Assembly (NCBI GenBank): GCA_000827325.1
Contig: KN832881.1
Location: 84,616 to 148,615 of the forward strand
From: Oidiodendron maius Zn
Taxonomy: Eukaryota > Ascomycota > Leotiomycetes > Myxotrichaceae
Length of the DNA stretch: 64,000 nucleotides
Direction of reading: 5' to 3'
Part shown: positions 11,130 to 22,215 of the stretch, piece after piece
Layout: each line of letters opens with the position of its first letter
Numbering within the stretch: the first letter of the stretch is position 1
Made by a program: the position numbers and the translations under genes
Notes under the pieces: generated by a model
Told to the model about the DNA's origin: nothing
Seen by the model: the letters and a program-made list of their open reading frames with translations, nothing else
The model's database searches: none

Positions 11130-12862
11130 TTAACTGAAGTCTACGAGCCGCACAAGCAAGCTATCCTCCACTTCCGACCCTACATCATGTTTCGTAAATA
11201 TCTTCTTGGGTATCTCAAACTCAATCGCAGGAGATTTCTTGACTTCCTTCGAGAGATCCGCATCCAGTAGCTTGAAATGTGTTAGCAGGGCCACGCTCTC
11301 CCAGGCTAGTTACTCGACTTACGGTTGAATAGGAGTGGTCGAGGAAGTCCTCCAGGTTATATGCATGCTTCGTGAACTGCTCCGAGATGATCTTCGCCAG
11401 CGTCGCCAGATTCGGGTGGACATGATCCTGAAGCATAACTATCTCCCATAGACTGCTGTCAATGGCGTGGGTCTCCATAGGGTCTTCTTCGTCCATAAGA
11501 AATGGGTCTGTCAAGCCATGGTTCTCAAGGATCTCTTTAGCTTCAAGATCCCTCGTCACTCGGTGGATCATGAAAGTACAGGTGGGATGCTTCTTCAAGA
11601 GATTATAAATCCACGGAATGACTGGGATGGCGCCTGACGGAGTTGCATTAAGGGCAAGCCTTGAAAGTCTTTTGAGGAAACTGGCGACGAGAGCCACCGG
11701 TAAATGAGTCGACGACAGAAAGGTATCCAGCAACCGGAAGAACCTTGATCGGTGCTTGGAGTGCAGGATTCCTGAATCCAGTAAAGAGTATAACTTTCGG
11801 TAGAAAGATGGATAATCCAGATTCCTCTCCTGGATCAGATAGAATACTCCAGACAGAGCCAGCAATGAAGTTGATCCACCTGCGTTATAGGAGTCAGTCA
11901 AGAAATCCATCAGAAGCTCAGGCTTCATGAACCATGGAGCAACAGAAGTGGTCATTGCTCCTAAAATCAATTTTCTTTGCTCTTTGTCCATATCCATATC
12001 CATCAAAGCCAGCCAAGCTTCTTGTGCTCGATTCTTATGCTGCGCCAATGAATAGAGCTCATGAGTCTTTTTCTTCGGAGCCGATATATAGAAATCCTCG
12101 AGCTCTTCTTTTGACTCTGGGACAGACTCAGCCGCAGTAAGGATTTCTATTGAATGGTCGAAAATACTCCTATCCGATGGGAGTTGATAACCTCGTGGAA
12201 TCTCCCTGGATCACGGTCAGATGTGACAGAGGAGAAACAGGAGCAGATACTGACTTTAGGGCCTTGAACGTATAATACCGAATATCATCATACTCTTCGA
12301 CGTATTTGCCACCGAATTCAGCCCGAGCAGCCTCACTACTCTCGGGGCCTACCAAAATTTGTACAATTTCAGAGAGGAAAGAGCCAGGAAAGCTGTACTC
12401 CTGGCCACTGAGAAGATGCTCGCCTTCTGATTTCAGTAGCCTCATGCAGAGAGTCAGGGCTGTAGATTCCAGGCCATCCTCACTGAGCAATACCAGTAGC
12501 GATGACTTATATTCTGTATAACGTTCCTTGAGCCACTTGATCACGACAACCTCTTTTTCGGTGCTTCCCCGCCTCCTAACCATATCGCCAGATGCCATCA
12601 ATCGCACGAACACACGGCATAGTGAGACCGCCGCGACCACCAAGTTATCTGCATCTCCTTTATCGTCTTTGAAGATCTTAATTAGCTTTGCGATGTTGTT
12701 GTAGTTCTTCTTTGCTTCGAATATTTCGTTTTCGAGGAGTAGTATTTGCGCCTGGCCATCTGCCTCAATGCTCTCGGATCGAGCCCGTTTGGAAGGTCTC
12801 CTATCTGCCGATGTCCTCTTCCTCTTATTTAATAATGCGGCGTCGCCAGTAACTCCCGGCAT
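11130..12862 (-). CDS. NOC4: Nucleolar complex protein 4 (small-subunit ribosome biogenesis)
   Basis: Noc4 works with Nop14 in maturation and export of the 40S ribosomal subunit. Three exons (12862-12255, 12205-11323, 11270-11130) give 543 aa, close to the 516-552 aa of characterised homologues. A basic nuclear signal (KRKRTSADRRPSKRAR) lies near the N-terminus. The CBF/Mak21 domain occupies the middle and C-terminal half and contains PWFMKPELLMDFLTDSYN and STSLLALSGVFYLIQ. The first intron needs a GTCAGT donor to keep phase, which joins FKALK to EIPRGYQLPSD. The start at MPGVTGDAALL is preferred because the longer frame upstream runs into the divergent ATP4 promoter. Confidence 0.9.
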
Positions 12863-13042
12863 ATTTGACGCTGAGTTGCGGTAGATTGCGTTCTGCCAGG
12901 GCTTGCAATAAATTTTTGGTCCATTCCCCATTCCACAGAGAGAATCGAAAACCACGTGACCGAATTCTCTAACCGACTTCCGATCTTTCTCGTCTTCACG
13001 CATCACGACCGAAGCTCCTCCACCACCATCCCTCATCTCACA
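12863..13042. promoter_or_regulatory. Bidirectional NOC4/ATP4 promoter with CACGTG
   Basis: Only 180 bp separate the two start codons. A CACGTGAC element is at 12953-12960. CACGTG is the binding site of Cbf1-type bHLH factors, which in several fungi control respiratory or ribosomal genes. Its use here is inferred. Confidence 0.55.
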
Positions 13043-13948
13043 ATGGCATCCCGCTTAGCTAGAAGCGCCGTAGGTAAGTATTAGATAGCGTTCTTGATCG
13101 CCCAGTGTCTTTTGGATATAGGATGGTTGCTGACACGAACTCAGGCGCAGCTCGAGTGCGACCTGCACTTCCTTCTCGTGCCTTTCCGGCACTTACAACA
13201 TCCCTCACGAGCTCTCGATCGGCATCCGGCGTCCCCGCGGAAGAGCCAAAGAAGAAAGCCCAATCGATTCTCGACTCCCTGCCAGGCAACTCCTTGGTAT
13301 CGAAGACGGCCATCCTCTCCTCCACAGCTGGTGTCGCGATCTACGCCCTTAGCAACGAGTACTATGTTGTAAATGAAGAGACGATTGTTGCATTCTGCTT
13401 ACTGAGCATCTGGACAGCTGTTTTCAAGTATGGCGGCCCGATGTACAAGGAGTGGGCCGAGGGCCAAGTTAGCAAGGTCAAGGGCATCTTGAACGCAGCT
13501 CGTGCCGACCACACCGAAGCTGTCAAGGCCCGCATTGAGAGTGTCCAGCAGCTCGGCAGTGTTGTGGACGTTACTAAGACTCTATTTGAGGTGTCAAAGG
13601 TTAGACAGGATGGCACATCAAATTCCCAAGCCGCTAACTAAGAGCAGGAAACCGCTCAACTTGAAGCTAAGGCGTACGAACTCGAGCAGAGAACCGCACT
13701 CGCCGCGGAAGCCAAGACTGTCCTAGACTCGTGGGTTCGATATGAGGGGCAGGTAAAGATCCGTCAACAAAAGGAGCTGGCGGAAAGCATCATCTCCAAG
13801 ATCCAAAAGGAGCTTGAAAACCCTAAGGTCCTTCAACAGATCTTGCAACAGAGCGTTGCCGATGTGGAGAGTAAGTCATCTCTACCCAATTTGTGAAAGA
13901 CCGATGCTAATGTATTCGACAGGGATTGTGCAGTCGAAGGCGCAATAA
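13043..13948 (+). CDS. ATP4: Mitochondrial F1Fo ATP synthase subunit b (Atp4)
   Basis: Peripheral stalk subunit of ATP synthase in the inner mitochondrial membrane. Four exons (13043-13073, 13145-13599, 13648-13870, 13923-13948) give 244 aa. The first exon is 31 nt and begins an import presequence rich in Arg and Ser (MASRLARSAVGAARVRP). Two hydrophobic segments lie at about residues 63-110, around AILSSTAGVAIYAL and ETIVAFCLLSIWTAVFK. The rest is a long charged helix (KAYELEQRTALAAEAK, QQKELAESIISKIQKEL), as expected for the stalk. The protein ends RIVQSKAQ in a 26-nt final exon. All introns have canonical ends and phases agree. It is divergent from NOC4. Confidence 0.93.
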
Positions 13949-15295
13949 ATAGGAGAAGACCAAAGAGACAATAAACATTTCCTTTGTCAACATTGTTGTC
14001 CATAAACCTCTTGTGCAATAGTCAATCAAAGATTTTATCTACCCTGGCGTATAGCCTCTCGTAGTATCCATAATCTCCCTGTATAATTTGTGAATGATGA
14101 AACGCCAGCCCTCAAACTAAGTGGATGCTTGAAAAATCTACGTAAAGCTCTACGCCCATCAAATAATGGCTGACAGTTCAGAAGAAGATAAACAGGATAC
14201 CAAAAGAAGGTGGTTGGACTCGATAAACCTTCTAATATACATTGGTGTGATTGTGAGATCTGAAAAGCATCCAGTAAAAGCTAGAGACAAGTTTAACAAA
14301 GAGACTAGGATTAGTCCAGCACAATTTATCATGAACGCTTGAAAGAAATTTTGGTACAAGAAATATTAGCTAAGAACTACAGTGAGATAGCAGCATAGAC
14401 AGATTGGATATGATAAATGGTTTGTGCAATTTAAAATAAGTGCCTCCAGCATTTAATGATAACAGGGCTAATTCTATTAGCTGGATGTATTAACTAAGGG
14501 CACAGTGTACAATCATTGAGGTCAACGTCTCTGAACTCGGCTTGGTGACAGCAGGAGGGAAGGTTATCTGGTGACGATGGGCGCAGGTGAGCAGGCCCGG
14601 CGAAATTTGGGGCTAAGCTGGCCACTACAAGGTTGCGTACTGACTCGGTCGACCATTTAGATCACAAATAATTGCGAAAATGATGGATGTGTAAATGCGT
14701 AAGACAATTTGGCGCATTTCTTAACAAGAATATTCGCTAATACAGTCATAGGGTTTTGCTGGTCTAGGTACCCAATCTATATTGCACTGCTATCCTACGC
14801 ATGTACCGAATTCAAGGAGTATGGCAAAAAAGGAAAATGATGCAGCTGGCACACGAAGAAGATGCTAGAGGGATATTGGTGTTTCGTACATGGCACCATA
14901 GAACCCGCTCTCGTCACATCTGAGATATACTTGAATTGTGTTCCGATATGATATATTTTTGATATATGTGCATTTGCGTCCCTTTTTCAGGAACTGGTCG
15001 CGTCTCCCCTTATTTGATGTGCTTGTAACTCAGACGAGAGCGCACGCTTATGGGTCTATCATAAACTCACCATGATGGCCACTGAGACATACGGGTTGGA
15101 GGAGGCTTATTGAAGGGAGGTTTGTGATAAACGATAAACGAATATTTTCCAGCAGGGTGAAATGGTACTAGTCCAGTATTGTCATAGCCAGTAATTAGTC
15201 ATCCGAAAATGTTAGACCACCAGGACCTCCAGGAAACATCAGAGGTATCACGAGTTTGAGCATTGTCGTAAGGGTTCGTATACCAGTCTGTGACA
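13949..15295. other. AT-rich intergenic region
   Basis: About 1.35 kb with strong A/T bias between 14000 and 15250 and no convincing open frame or RNA gene. A short palindromic AT stretch (GATATATTTTTGATATATG) is near 14948. It includes the ATP4 3' region and the promoter of the bL21m gene. Confidence 0.5.
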
Positions 15296-15946
15296 ATGCT
15301 AAGCAGGACAATCCGGAAGTCCATCTTGGACACAAGAATTTCTCCATCTGCGTTACCACCTACATTTCTCCTCCCATACCGTGCCCGTTACTTCAACAAC
15401 ACCGCACAGCATGTCGAACCGCCGACGGATGGGTTCAATGCCTCCCAAGTGGCACCTACCTCGTCCGAGAATGCTCAACCAGCGGAGTCAACATCATCAG
15501 CGACATCCCCAATTACTGCTCCAACTTCGGCCTCGTCAACAGCAACCCTCTCGCCTTCAGTCAAAGAACTTCTTCCCCTTCTTGCGGCTCAACCATCCCA
15601 CTACATAAGCGCACATATCCATGGGCGACCCTACCTCGTAACTGCCGGCGATATTGTGCGGCTGCCCTTCCGCATGCCCGGGGTAGTACCAGGAGACGTT
15701 CTGCGCCTGAACCGGGCATCGAGTCTGGGATCTCGGGACTACACCCTGAAAGGAGCGCCGTATCTTGACGAGAGGATATTCGAGTGCCGGGCAAGGGTGA
15801 TGGGAACGGAGTCGGAGCCGATGCGGTTTAAGGAGAAGACGAAACGGAGGAACAGGAAGGTGAATGTTGTGAAGAGCAAGCACAAGTTCACGATATTACG
15901 GATCTCGGAGCTGAAAATTAATGACTTGGAGAGCATTGAGAGCTAA
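15296..15946 (+). CDS. MRPL49: Mitochondrial large-subunit ribosomal protein bL21m
   Basis: Component of the mitochondrial 54S ribosomal subunit (yeast Mrpl49). A single exon encodes 216 aa. The N-terminus MLSRTIRKSILDTRISPSAL is a typical matrix targeting sequence, followed by a Ser/Thr/Ala-rich linker to about residue 95. The L21 fold begins at YISAHIHGRPYLVTAGDIV. The RNA-binding end carries KEKTKRRNRKVNVVKSKHKFTI as a basic patch, then LRISEL. The linker is longer than in bacterial L21, as is common in fungi. The ATG at 15296 is the first in frame. Confidence 0.9.
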   Translation: MLSRTIRKSILDTRISPSALPPTFLLPYRARYFNNTAQHVEPPTDGFNASQVAPTSSENAQPAESTSSATSPITAPTSASSTATLSPSVKELLPLLAAQPSHYISAHIHGRPYLVTAGDIVRLPFRMPGVVPGDVLRLNRASSLGSRDYTLKGAPYLDERIFECRARVMGTESEPMRFKEKTKRRNRKVNVVKSKHKFTILRISELKINDLESIES

Positions 15947-16413
15947 GGGGGAGGAAGCATATGTGAAGATTCAAAAGGTGGTGTAGGAAGTGTCTATTGG
16001 TGTCCTGAATGTAGGCTTTGGACGGCACTGTTTATGATATCCTTGTCCATGGAACATGTGTCCAATACTGGGCAACTACAATGTACTATAAATTTGTAAC
16101 AAAAAATTGAAAAACCTACAACTAACCAACTCGATTAAGTAGCTCTACTAACTGTCTTCGCGCCTAGCCAAGTAAGTGAGAGTTGTATGGTGAAATTAGC
16201 ATTTTCTATTAGAGGCCAAATTTGACGAATACGTTCGTCGAATCGGTATTCTTTTGTCCAGAGCACCTCTAGCCGGAAGGTATACACTTGATATGTATGT
16301 CCAATTCGTCTTCTGGTCACTCCAAATAACGGAGGCAGTGCCGCAGACGAAACTAATTTGACGTAGCTTCTGGTATAAATATTCGGGAATATTCCTCTCT
16401 CCCTTCCTCAATG
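15947..16413. other. Convergent 3' region
   Basis: AT-rich spacer of 467 bp between the stops of the bL21m gene (+) and the Cys-rich gene (-). I see nothing else in it. Confidence 0.5.
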
Positions 16414-17250
16414 TCAACCAGGCCCCTCAGTTCCCAAGCATCCAAGACAGCAAACTTCTCCCTCTGATCCCTTTTCCACACAGCATCTGCTGCATATCAT
16501 CCGTTTATGTGCAGTCCCTATCGATTTCTCCCAAGCTCTATGCATACCTAAATTGCTACCAAATTCAAGGGTACCATCGCGACTTGCACAATCGAAGGTG
16601 CTAGTTCCACCCAGATCCATACCATCTTCCGTACCGTTGAACGAGAAGGTCAAAACACTCGAGTCTTGATCTTCCACTGCCCGCTGTTCTACACCAAAGC
16701 CCAGACACTCACGGATGCAAATGTAGCACGTCCGCTCCCTACATGCCTCACAATTTGCGAATGCATCTAATTCGGACTTCAGGGTCGGTTTCCGACGGCA
16801 GATATGGCAAGGGCTGAGATCCACCTTTAGTCTCCTCACTGCCACTGCTCGTTCTGAAGAATCACATGTTTGTTTCGTTTGCGGACGATCCAGATCGGAA
16901 GTTGGGGGTTCACGTGTAAAGAAAGGACTTTCTTCGACTCTCTCGGATGTGTCGACGCGCTGTCGTTTGAGGTCGTGGCGGCCAGCTCTCGGTATCAGTA
17001 GCCTTCGATTAAAGGTGCCCTTATTATTGAATTCGGAATTCAAAATTGTAGTGGGCTCTATGATATGGCTGTAGCGCTGAAGCTGAGGGCTGGGTACCGT
17101 TAATGCCATGGTCGAAGATGAAAACACGGTCGGATCCTCATCTTACCTGGAGAACATCTTCTGTACTTCTACAGGGGTCGAGAGCTCCTCACGCCTCCGT
17201 TTTTTCCCACAGGACGGCGAGATCGACGCCTCCTGCATTATGGAAGGCAT
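16414..17250 (-). CDS. Cys-rich protein with putative zinc-binding clusters, unrecognised
   Basis: I do not recognise the family. Two exons (17250-17147 and 17089-16414) join in phase 2 to give 259 aa. The N-terminus MPSIMQEASISPSCGKKRR is short and basic. Two cysteine clusters are visible. At about residues 125-166 there is CHICRR, then CEAC, CYIC and a further Cys. At about 235-256 there is CSRCC, then CCLGC. The pairing resembles a RING- or PHD-like zinc fold, but spacing does not let me decide. The frame is open further upstream, to 17526, with no ATG, so the start at 17250 was chosen. The gene lies downstream of, and on the same strand as, the large membrane protein gene. Confidence 0.65.
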
Positions 17251-17668
17251 GGTGCTTGCGATATCACTTATTGCATGAACGAGATCATAGATGCCTAGAT
17301 TAATGGCCGATCGTGCTGCTAACGTGTCCAACAAAAAATGAAGGCTGGCAAAGAGCCAAGTGGATAGGCTCGTGGCTCTAGAAATGAGTGGCGTTGGGTA
17401 GGGAACGAGGGTGTGAAGGAAAGTAAAGAGGCTCTTGGTTCCTGGCCTGGTTGAAGTCGGTTCGGTTGGAACCGCGCGCTTTGCCAATGACGAACAGCCG
17501 TCCGTAAGCGAAGCCCCTTTTACAGTTCACTCGCAATAGAGATTGCACGAAAACTAGCCCTTTGAAGGTCTTCGATTATTATATTTTTATTCTGGCTATT
17601 CCAATCCATGGATATTCCTACGATGCAGAACTCCGAAAAAATACATGCAAAATATAGTCCGGCTCTTA
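17251..17668. other. Intergenic region between tandem minus-strand genes
   Basis: About 420 bp holding the 3' end of the membrane protein gene and the promoter of the Cys-rich gene. An open frame here (17487-17251) has no ATG before 17250 and may be chance. Confidence 0.45.
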
Positions 17669-20600
17669 TCAGGACGCCACATTCTGGAAATTCGTCCACT
17701 GACAACCACAGCCTCCTGTGCCTCCATCAAATCCTCCAAGGGATGGGTCCGAGCTATTTGAGAATAGATTCGGAGCGGGGTTTATAAGAGTGCCGCCAAA
17801 CCCCCGATTCTCTACATTGATGTGCCCACTAGTCGCCACCAAACCACCCTGATCATTCATGGAATAGCAGTAGAGCATCTTCAGCGTAGGATCACCTCCA
17901 TGGCGATCGATTGTGATGGTAATGGGGTATGGAAATGATCCAGGCTGTGTGAAGTCTTGGCCAGGAGGAAGCATACTAGAAGAAGTTGCATTGAGCAGGC
18001 GAGTTGTTGAATTAGCCTTTGTCCACATCTGGACCAGGAATCGAGTTTGGGCCCAAGTACATCTAAAGGCCGCCTCGGATTCCTTGGACCCACCATTTTC
18101 ATCGTCAGGGTTAGCTTCAGTAGAGCTTGTTCCATTGGCCGCAGTAATTGATTTCAAGAAGATCGACCTATCGAAGTACGAGTAGAAGCCGTAATGCTCT
18201 GTAGGAAGGCCGCGATCATAGAGTCTGATGGGTTGTTGTGAGGGTAGAGGTAGTAGATTTGCAGGAGCTGCTGTTCCATCGGCATTCAAACTAGGAGCCG
18301 GTATAATAGTAGAGACGTCGGGAAATGGATCGCTTAAATTATCTGCCCGTGGATGTACTACGGGTTGTCGTTTAGACAGGGAGATACTCGTGGTTGGCAG
18401 AAAGGAAATGTAGAACGGGGTTGGTTCTCCAGCTTTGTCTGCTGCCACAATTCCATCCGTTGTACCACCCATGAATGACTCCTCTGCAAACGATGGCGGT
18501 GCTGGATTAGGAGAAAAAGACACCGCCTGTCGAGCTTTCAGTAGCAGATGTCTGATTAAATATCCTGCAGATACTGGGTTGCCGATAATATTTCTAGTCA
18601 CAAGGTTCGGATTTCCAGTCACATTTGCAAAGGTGGCATTGGCGGCGCTGCTGTTATCCCACTGTATTTGCAAAAGAAAGTTTGGGCGGTTTGGCGCATT
18701 GGGTGCCACCGACGCCTGCTGCTCCTTCGGCAAAGAACAGCTCCACTGTGTAGCCGGGACAACACATCCAGTATTAGCTTCGCCATTGATAGGAGCTGCC
18801 ACGGTCGAAAGTCCGGTATATATGGGTGGGAACCCAGTGAGATTAAGCCACTGAGATGGGCCGACAACAGTCTTCGACTTTTTGTGTAGAGTTGAAGCAA
18901 GAACGACAATCAAGATTATCACAGAAAGGAATCCTGCGATGAGGCCAAAGTACAAGCGCCGTTTCTTCCGACCTTCTGCACCTCCACGACCATAACATCC
19001 TCTGTTCGAGATACAGCCTCGACCTCGCCACAGGCCACCAGCTTTCCTGGCTATGGCATCTTCCTTCTCATAACGCTGACGCTTTGCTTCGGCTTTTCGT
19101 GCGCTCGTTGGAGGTGGCAAGAAGACTGGAGGGGTGAAGCTTCTTGGAGGTAAATCTGGGTACCCGGAGTTCAAATTTATAGGCGTCCGTGATGCCAGGG
19201 CGATGGGCACGCTTGACATTGGAATAGCTCCCTGAGAGGACATCGCAGCCTCCAGCCCAGGTGATACTGGGCCTGGCGAGGCGGGATGTTGAGGATTTTC
19301 GGGCTCCCTGTGGCTATGAGGGGGAAGGATAGCGCGATATCGTCGAGGAGCGGGAGAATACGGCGGGGGCGGCGATGGCTGGACGGCGCTTTGACCTTCT
19401 CGCGCTGATGACATGACTGGAGGCATCACAGGCCGAGATTGTGCTGGAGAGCCATTAAGGTCAGCTAAACGAGGCTGTACAAATGGGCTGACGTCCTGAG
19501 AGACAACTCTAGTGGACGGATTGGGTAAACCAGACGCTTGCCGCGCCGTTCCACGTCCGTTAGAAATGGCAGCAGCAGGTGGGACCCTAGGCAAGCTGAA
19601 ATTTTGCTGAGATTGGATGTAATTTGTTGAAGGGTTAGAGGTCAAGTCGCGTATTGTCCTGCTTGGGTTTGAGAGAACAAAAGGTATTGTCCCGGAAGAA
19701 GGCTGAGCCACATGTCGTGCTGTATGAGCTACAGGAGATACCCCTTCATATTGTTTATCTTTTGATTCTCCCCCTATCGTAGCTGCCTCCCACCAATCAT
19801 CCGAGTTAATAGTGGTAGCGGTAGCCGGGGTGATTGGCGAGAATTGCTTCTCCCATAATTTTCGATCCCTGTCTGCTTCAGAAGCCTTGGCAGATGCAAC
19901 AGCCAAACTGGGAAGAGCTGGAGGTTGCTGATCCTCGAAAACTCCTCGCATTGCTACAGTGTTTGATCGTGTCAAGAAAGGTGTTACGATAAGATTCCAC
20001 CACCCTTTCGACTGGCGCGTTGCGACGGTACTAACACTTGTATGCTTGTTGTCTTTGGTGGCCGCTGATACCGAGCGAGGACGTCCGGATCTAGTAAGCA
20101 CTGGGCTCTCATCTTCTTCAAATACCGTACATGAAGAGGTTATTCGAGATTTGTGCGGGCTACCAAATTTGGTGTCGTCATCTCCCCAAGATGTATCTTG
20201 CTCCGAATCAGGCGAGAAGTAGCTTCTCTGAGCAGCAATCCGTTGATTCTCGCTTTCCAGCACAGAGGTAGGGACCTGCGGTACAGGTGGTGCATCTTTC
20301 GAGGCGTAGATGCCAAAGGCATCTTGTGGTGGCTGTGAGTAGACGCTTGAAGCACGCCCTATATGCTGGCCCAGTGGTGACCACGTAGAGTCATCCTGAG
20401 CAGGAGTGATTAAGATCGTAGGCGTTTCTGGGGTATATCCTGTGGGGGTGCGATGTTCATATGATTGAGATATATTCGAGGTATATGATGATGCAGTTTG
20501 CGGGCTGATGGCGTGCTTAACTAGACTTGCTGGTGGAATAGATATGCCTATAACTATGGGACGGTCACTGGGTGACAAATCGTCATTCAAATTCAATGGA

Positions 20601-21199
20601 GACGGCACCAGGCCTTTGGGTTTTGCTGCCGCAGAAGTTGCAATCTTACTTCCGTTACCACTAGTTGGGGTTTGCGTTGATCGCTCAGTGCTGGCAATGG
20701 GCGATGATTCTTTAACTTTCCTCGATTTCCAAAAGCCTCCAGAGGCCTCTACTGGCTCGCCATTCAAGGCTTGCAATGCTGCTAGATCAACGAAGCATCC
20801 CGCCTGCGCCCTCTCTCGTGATTCACGAGTCGTTTGTAGTATTGATTTAGCCCCACGGGGGTTGGAGAAATGTGTTACCACTTTGATACCAGCCAGTGCG
20901 TTCTGCTTCTTCTGCCGGCCTTGAGATTTAATCCTCATCGGCTTTTGTACAGAGTATCTCCTTTCTGACTTCCGAGAGCTCGTGTGGGTAGTCGACTTCG
21001 GCGGGTTTGCAGCTGTGGCTCCAGGCGGCCTTGGCCACTGTGTTATTCTAGCAGTGGCGTTTATTGGACTGATAGGTTCCTTCTCTTCATCATCCCACCA
21101 TTCAGTACCGGAATCGTTTGCATTAGAGTCATAGCCAGCTATATCAGCTGCGTGTGTGCTATGCGGCGTTCCTTCAGCCATGGCTGTCGTTATTGCCAT
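17669..21199 (-). CDS. Large single-pass membrane protein with N-glycosylated outer domain
   Basis: A single exon encodes 1176 aa. Residues 1-740 are low-complexity, rich in Ser, Pro and Thr, with scattered acidic and Trp motifs (EWWDDEEKEPISP near the start, WWNLIVTPFL mid-way, DDWWEAATIGG later). A basic patch (GRKKRRLYFG) leads into one membrane helix at about residues 749-772 (LIAGFLSVIILIVVLAST). The remaining 400 residues carry many N-x-S/T sites and paired Cys (GCVVPATQWSCSLPK), so they are probably outside the cell or in a lumen. Similar proteins in filamentous fungi are often labelled glycoprotease family, but I see no protease motif and do not support that name. A cell-surface or wall-sensing role is only a guess. 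Confidence 0.8.
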   Translation of the reverse strand: MAITTAMAEGTPHSTHAADIAGYDSNANDSGTEWWDDEEKEPISPINATARITQWPRPPGATAANPPKSTTHTSSRKSERRYSVQKPMRIKSQGRQKKQNALAGIKVVTHFSNPRGAKSILQTTRESRERAQAGCFVDLAALQALNGEPVEASGGFWKSRKVKESSPIASTERSTQTPTSGNGSKIATSAAAKPKGLVPSPLNLNDDLSPSDRPIVIGISIPPASLVKHAISPQTASSYTSNISQSYEHRTPTGYTPETPTILITPAQDDSTWSPLGQHIGRASSVYSQPPQDAFGIYASKDAPPVPQVPTSVLESENQRIAAQRSYFSPDSEQDTSWGDDDTKFGSPHKSRITSSCTVFEEDESPVLTRSGRPRSVSAATKDNKHTSVSTVATRQSKGWWNLIVTPFLTRSNTVAMRGVFEDQQPPALPSLAVASAKASEADRDRKLWEKQFSPITPATATTINSDDWWEAATIGGESKDKQYEGVSPVAHTARHVAQPSSGTIPFVLSNPSRTIRDLTSNPSTNYIQSQQNFSLPRVPPAAAISNGRGTARQASGLPNPSTRVVSQDVSPFVQPRLADLNGSPAQSRPVMPPVMSSAREGQSAVQPSPPPPYSPAPRRYRAILPPHSHREPENPQHPASPGPVSPGLEAAMSSQGAIPMSSVPIALASRTPINLNSGYPDLPPRSFTPPVFLPPPTSARKAEAKRQRYEKEDAIARKAGGLWRGRGCISNRGCYGRGGAEGRKKRRLYFGLIAGFLSVIILIVVLASTLHKKSKTVVGPSQWLNLTGFPPIYTGLSTVAAPINGEANTGCVVPATQWSCSLPKEQQASVAPNAPNRPNFLLQIQWDNSSAANATFANVTGNPNLVTRNIIGNPVSAGYLIRHLLLKARQAVSFSPNPAPPSFAEESFMGGTTDGIVAADKAGEPTPFYISFLPTTSISLSKRQPVVHPRADNLSDPFPDVSTIIPAPSLNADGTAAPANLLPLPSQQPIRLYDRGLPTEHYGFYSYFDRSIFLKSITAANGTSSTEANPDDENGGSKESEAAFRCTWAQTRFLVQMWTKANSTTRLLNATSSSMLPPGQDFTQPGSFPYPITITIDRHGGDPTLKMLYCYSMNDQGGLVATSGHINVENRGFGGTLINPAPNLFSNSSDPSLGGFDGGTGGCGCQWTNFQNVAS

Positions 21200-22215
21200 G
21201 TGAGAGTATTGTCGTAATCGTCGTCACTAGTGGAATATGTTGATATGGTAGATTCCTAGAGGAGGGTTCAGGTGCGTTGTCGGGACGTGTTTGTGCGGGG
21301 GCTTTAATTTGAGGCGAGGACTCGAGAAGTTTGGTGAAGGGGATCGGGGATGACAAGACGACAAGTCAAAGGCTCGAGACCTACATGTCATGTCGTGTCA
21401 TGGTTTTGAGTCAACAAAGGAAAGGCAATGAAAGGCGGCCGTGGTAGTGCGGGACAATAGGAAGAACGTGACAATAGTAGCCTATTGTATATAGAGACAA
21501 TGGCCGTAGCGACACGTGGGACAAGGAAAACAAGAAAACGACAGTCAAACAGAGTCAGAAATTCGTAACACTGAGTGCGTAATGAGTGAGAGGTATGTGA
21601 GAGGAAGGAAAGAGATGAAACGGGAGATTCATGGCTGGAAAGTCCATGGCCACAGAAGACAAGGTTGTAACCTTTTGCACGGGGCTCTAGATGGCAGTCG
21701 CAGGGCTCCATGGCCGAAAATAGAGGGGACACTTCATTCGACCGCCGCCGCATATCCAGAGATTGGAAGCTCTGTTGCAGGGTGGTAATGCTGTTGAAGC
21801 CGTCGTTCGTTGGATGTTGTAGCACCTACGCGCCGAGATGAGAGACAGGGTGGAGGTAAAGGATTGGCGAGCGCTTGGAAGCCGCCAGACCAATCAATCT
21901 CGTGCCAGCGCTCTCGGCGCGACAATGAAGACCACAAGGGTGAGAGGGGAGCAGAACACACGCGGTGATTGGCGGCTTGGTGGTGGGCCTCATCTTCTAC
22001 GCCGTCAATCACTACTGCACCACGCTCTTGAAAGTATCTGGGCAGTTGTATGGTGGTGGGCATTTGGCGACCTTCGAGCTGTGATTCGCTAAGTGATATT
22101 TCACATGACAAATGATCACGTTGTCCATCACCTGATTACACGGCCCTCAATCTAGCAATCTGAGAAGAAGTTGATACCCTATTTCTTTCAAACTAACGTA
22201 AACATTCATTTTTGT
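21200..22215. other. Intergenic region
   Basis: About 1 kb between two minus-strand genes. It holds the promoter of the membrane protein gene and the 3' side of the GH43 gene. Open frames at 21388-22111 show no family resemblance. Confidence 0.5.

Noticed and set aside
14159-14359. Short minus-strand open frame in an AT-rich gap
   Set aside because: Only 66 codons with no support; AT-rich chance frame.
17251-17526. N-terminal extension of the Cys-rich protein
   Set aside because: The frame is open but has no ATG before 17250, and no convincing upstream exon fits.
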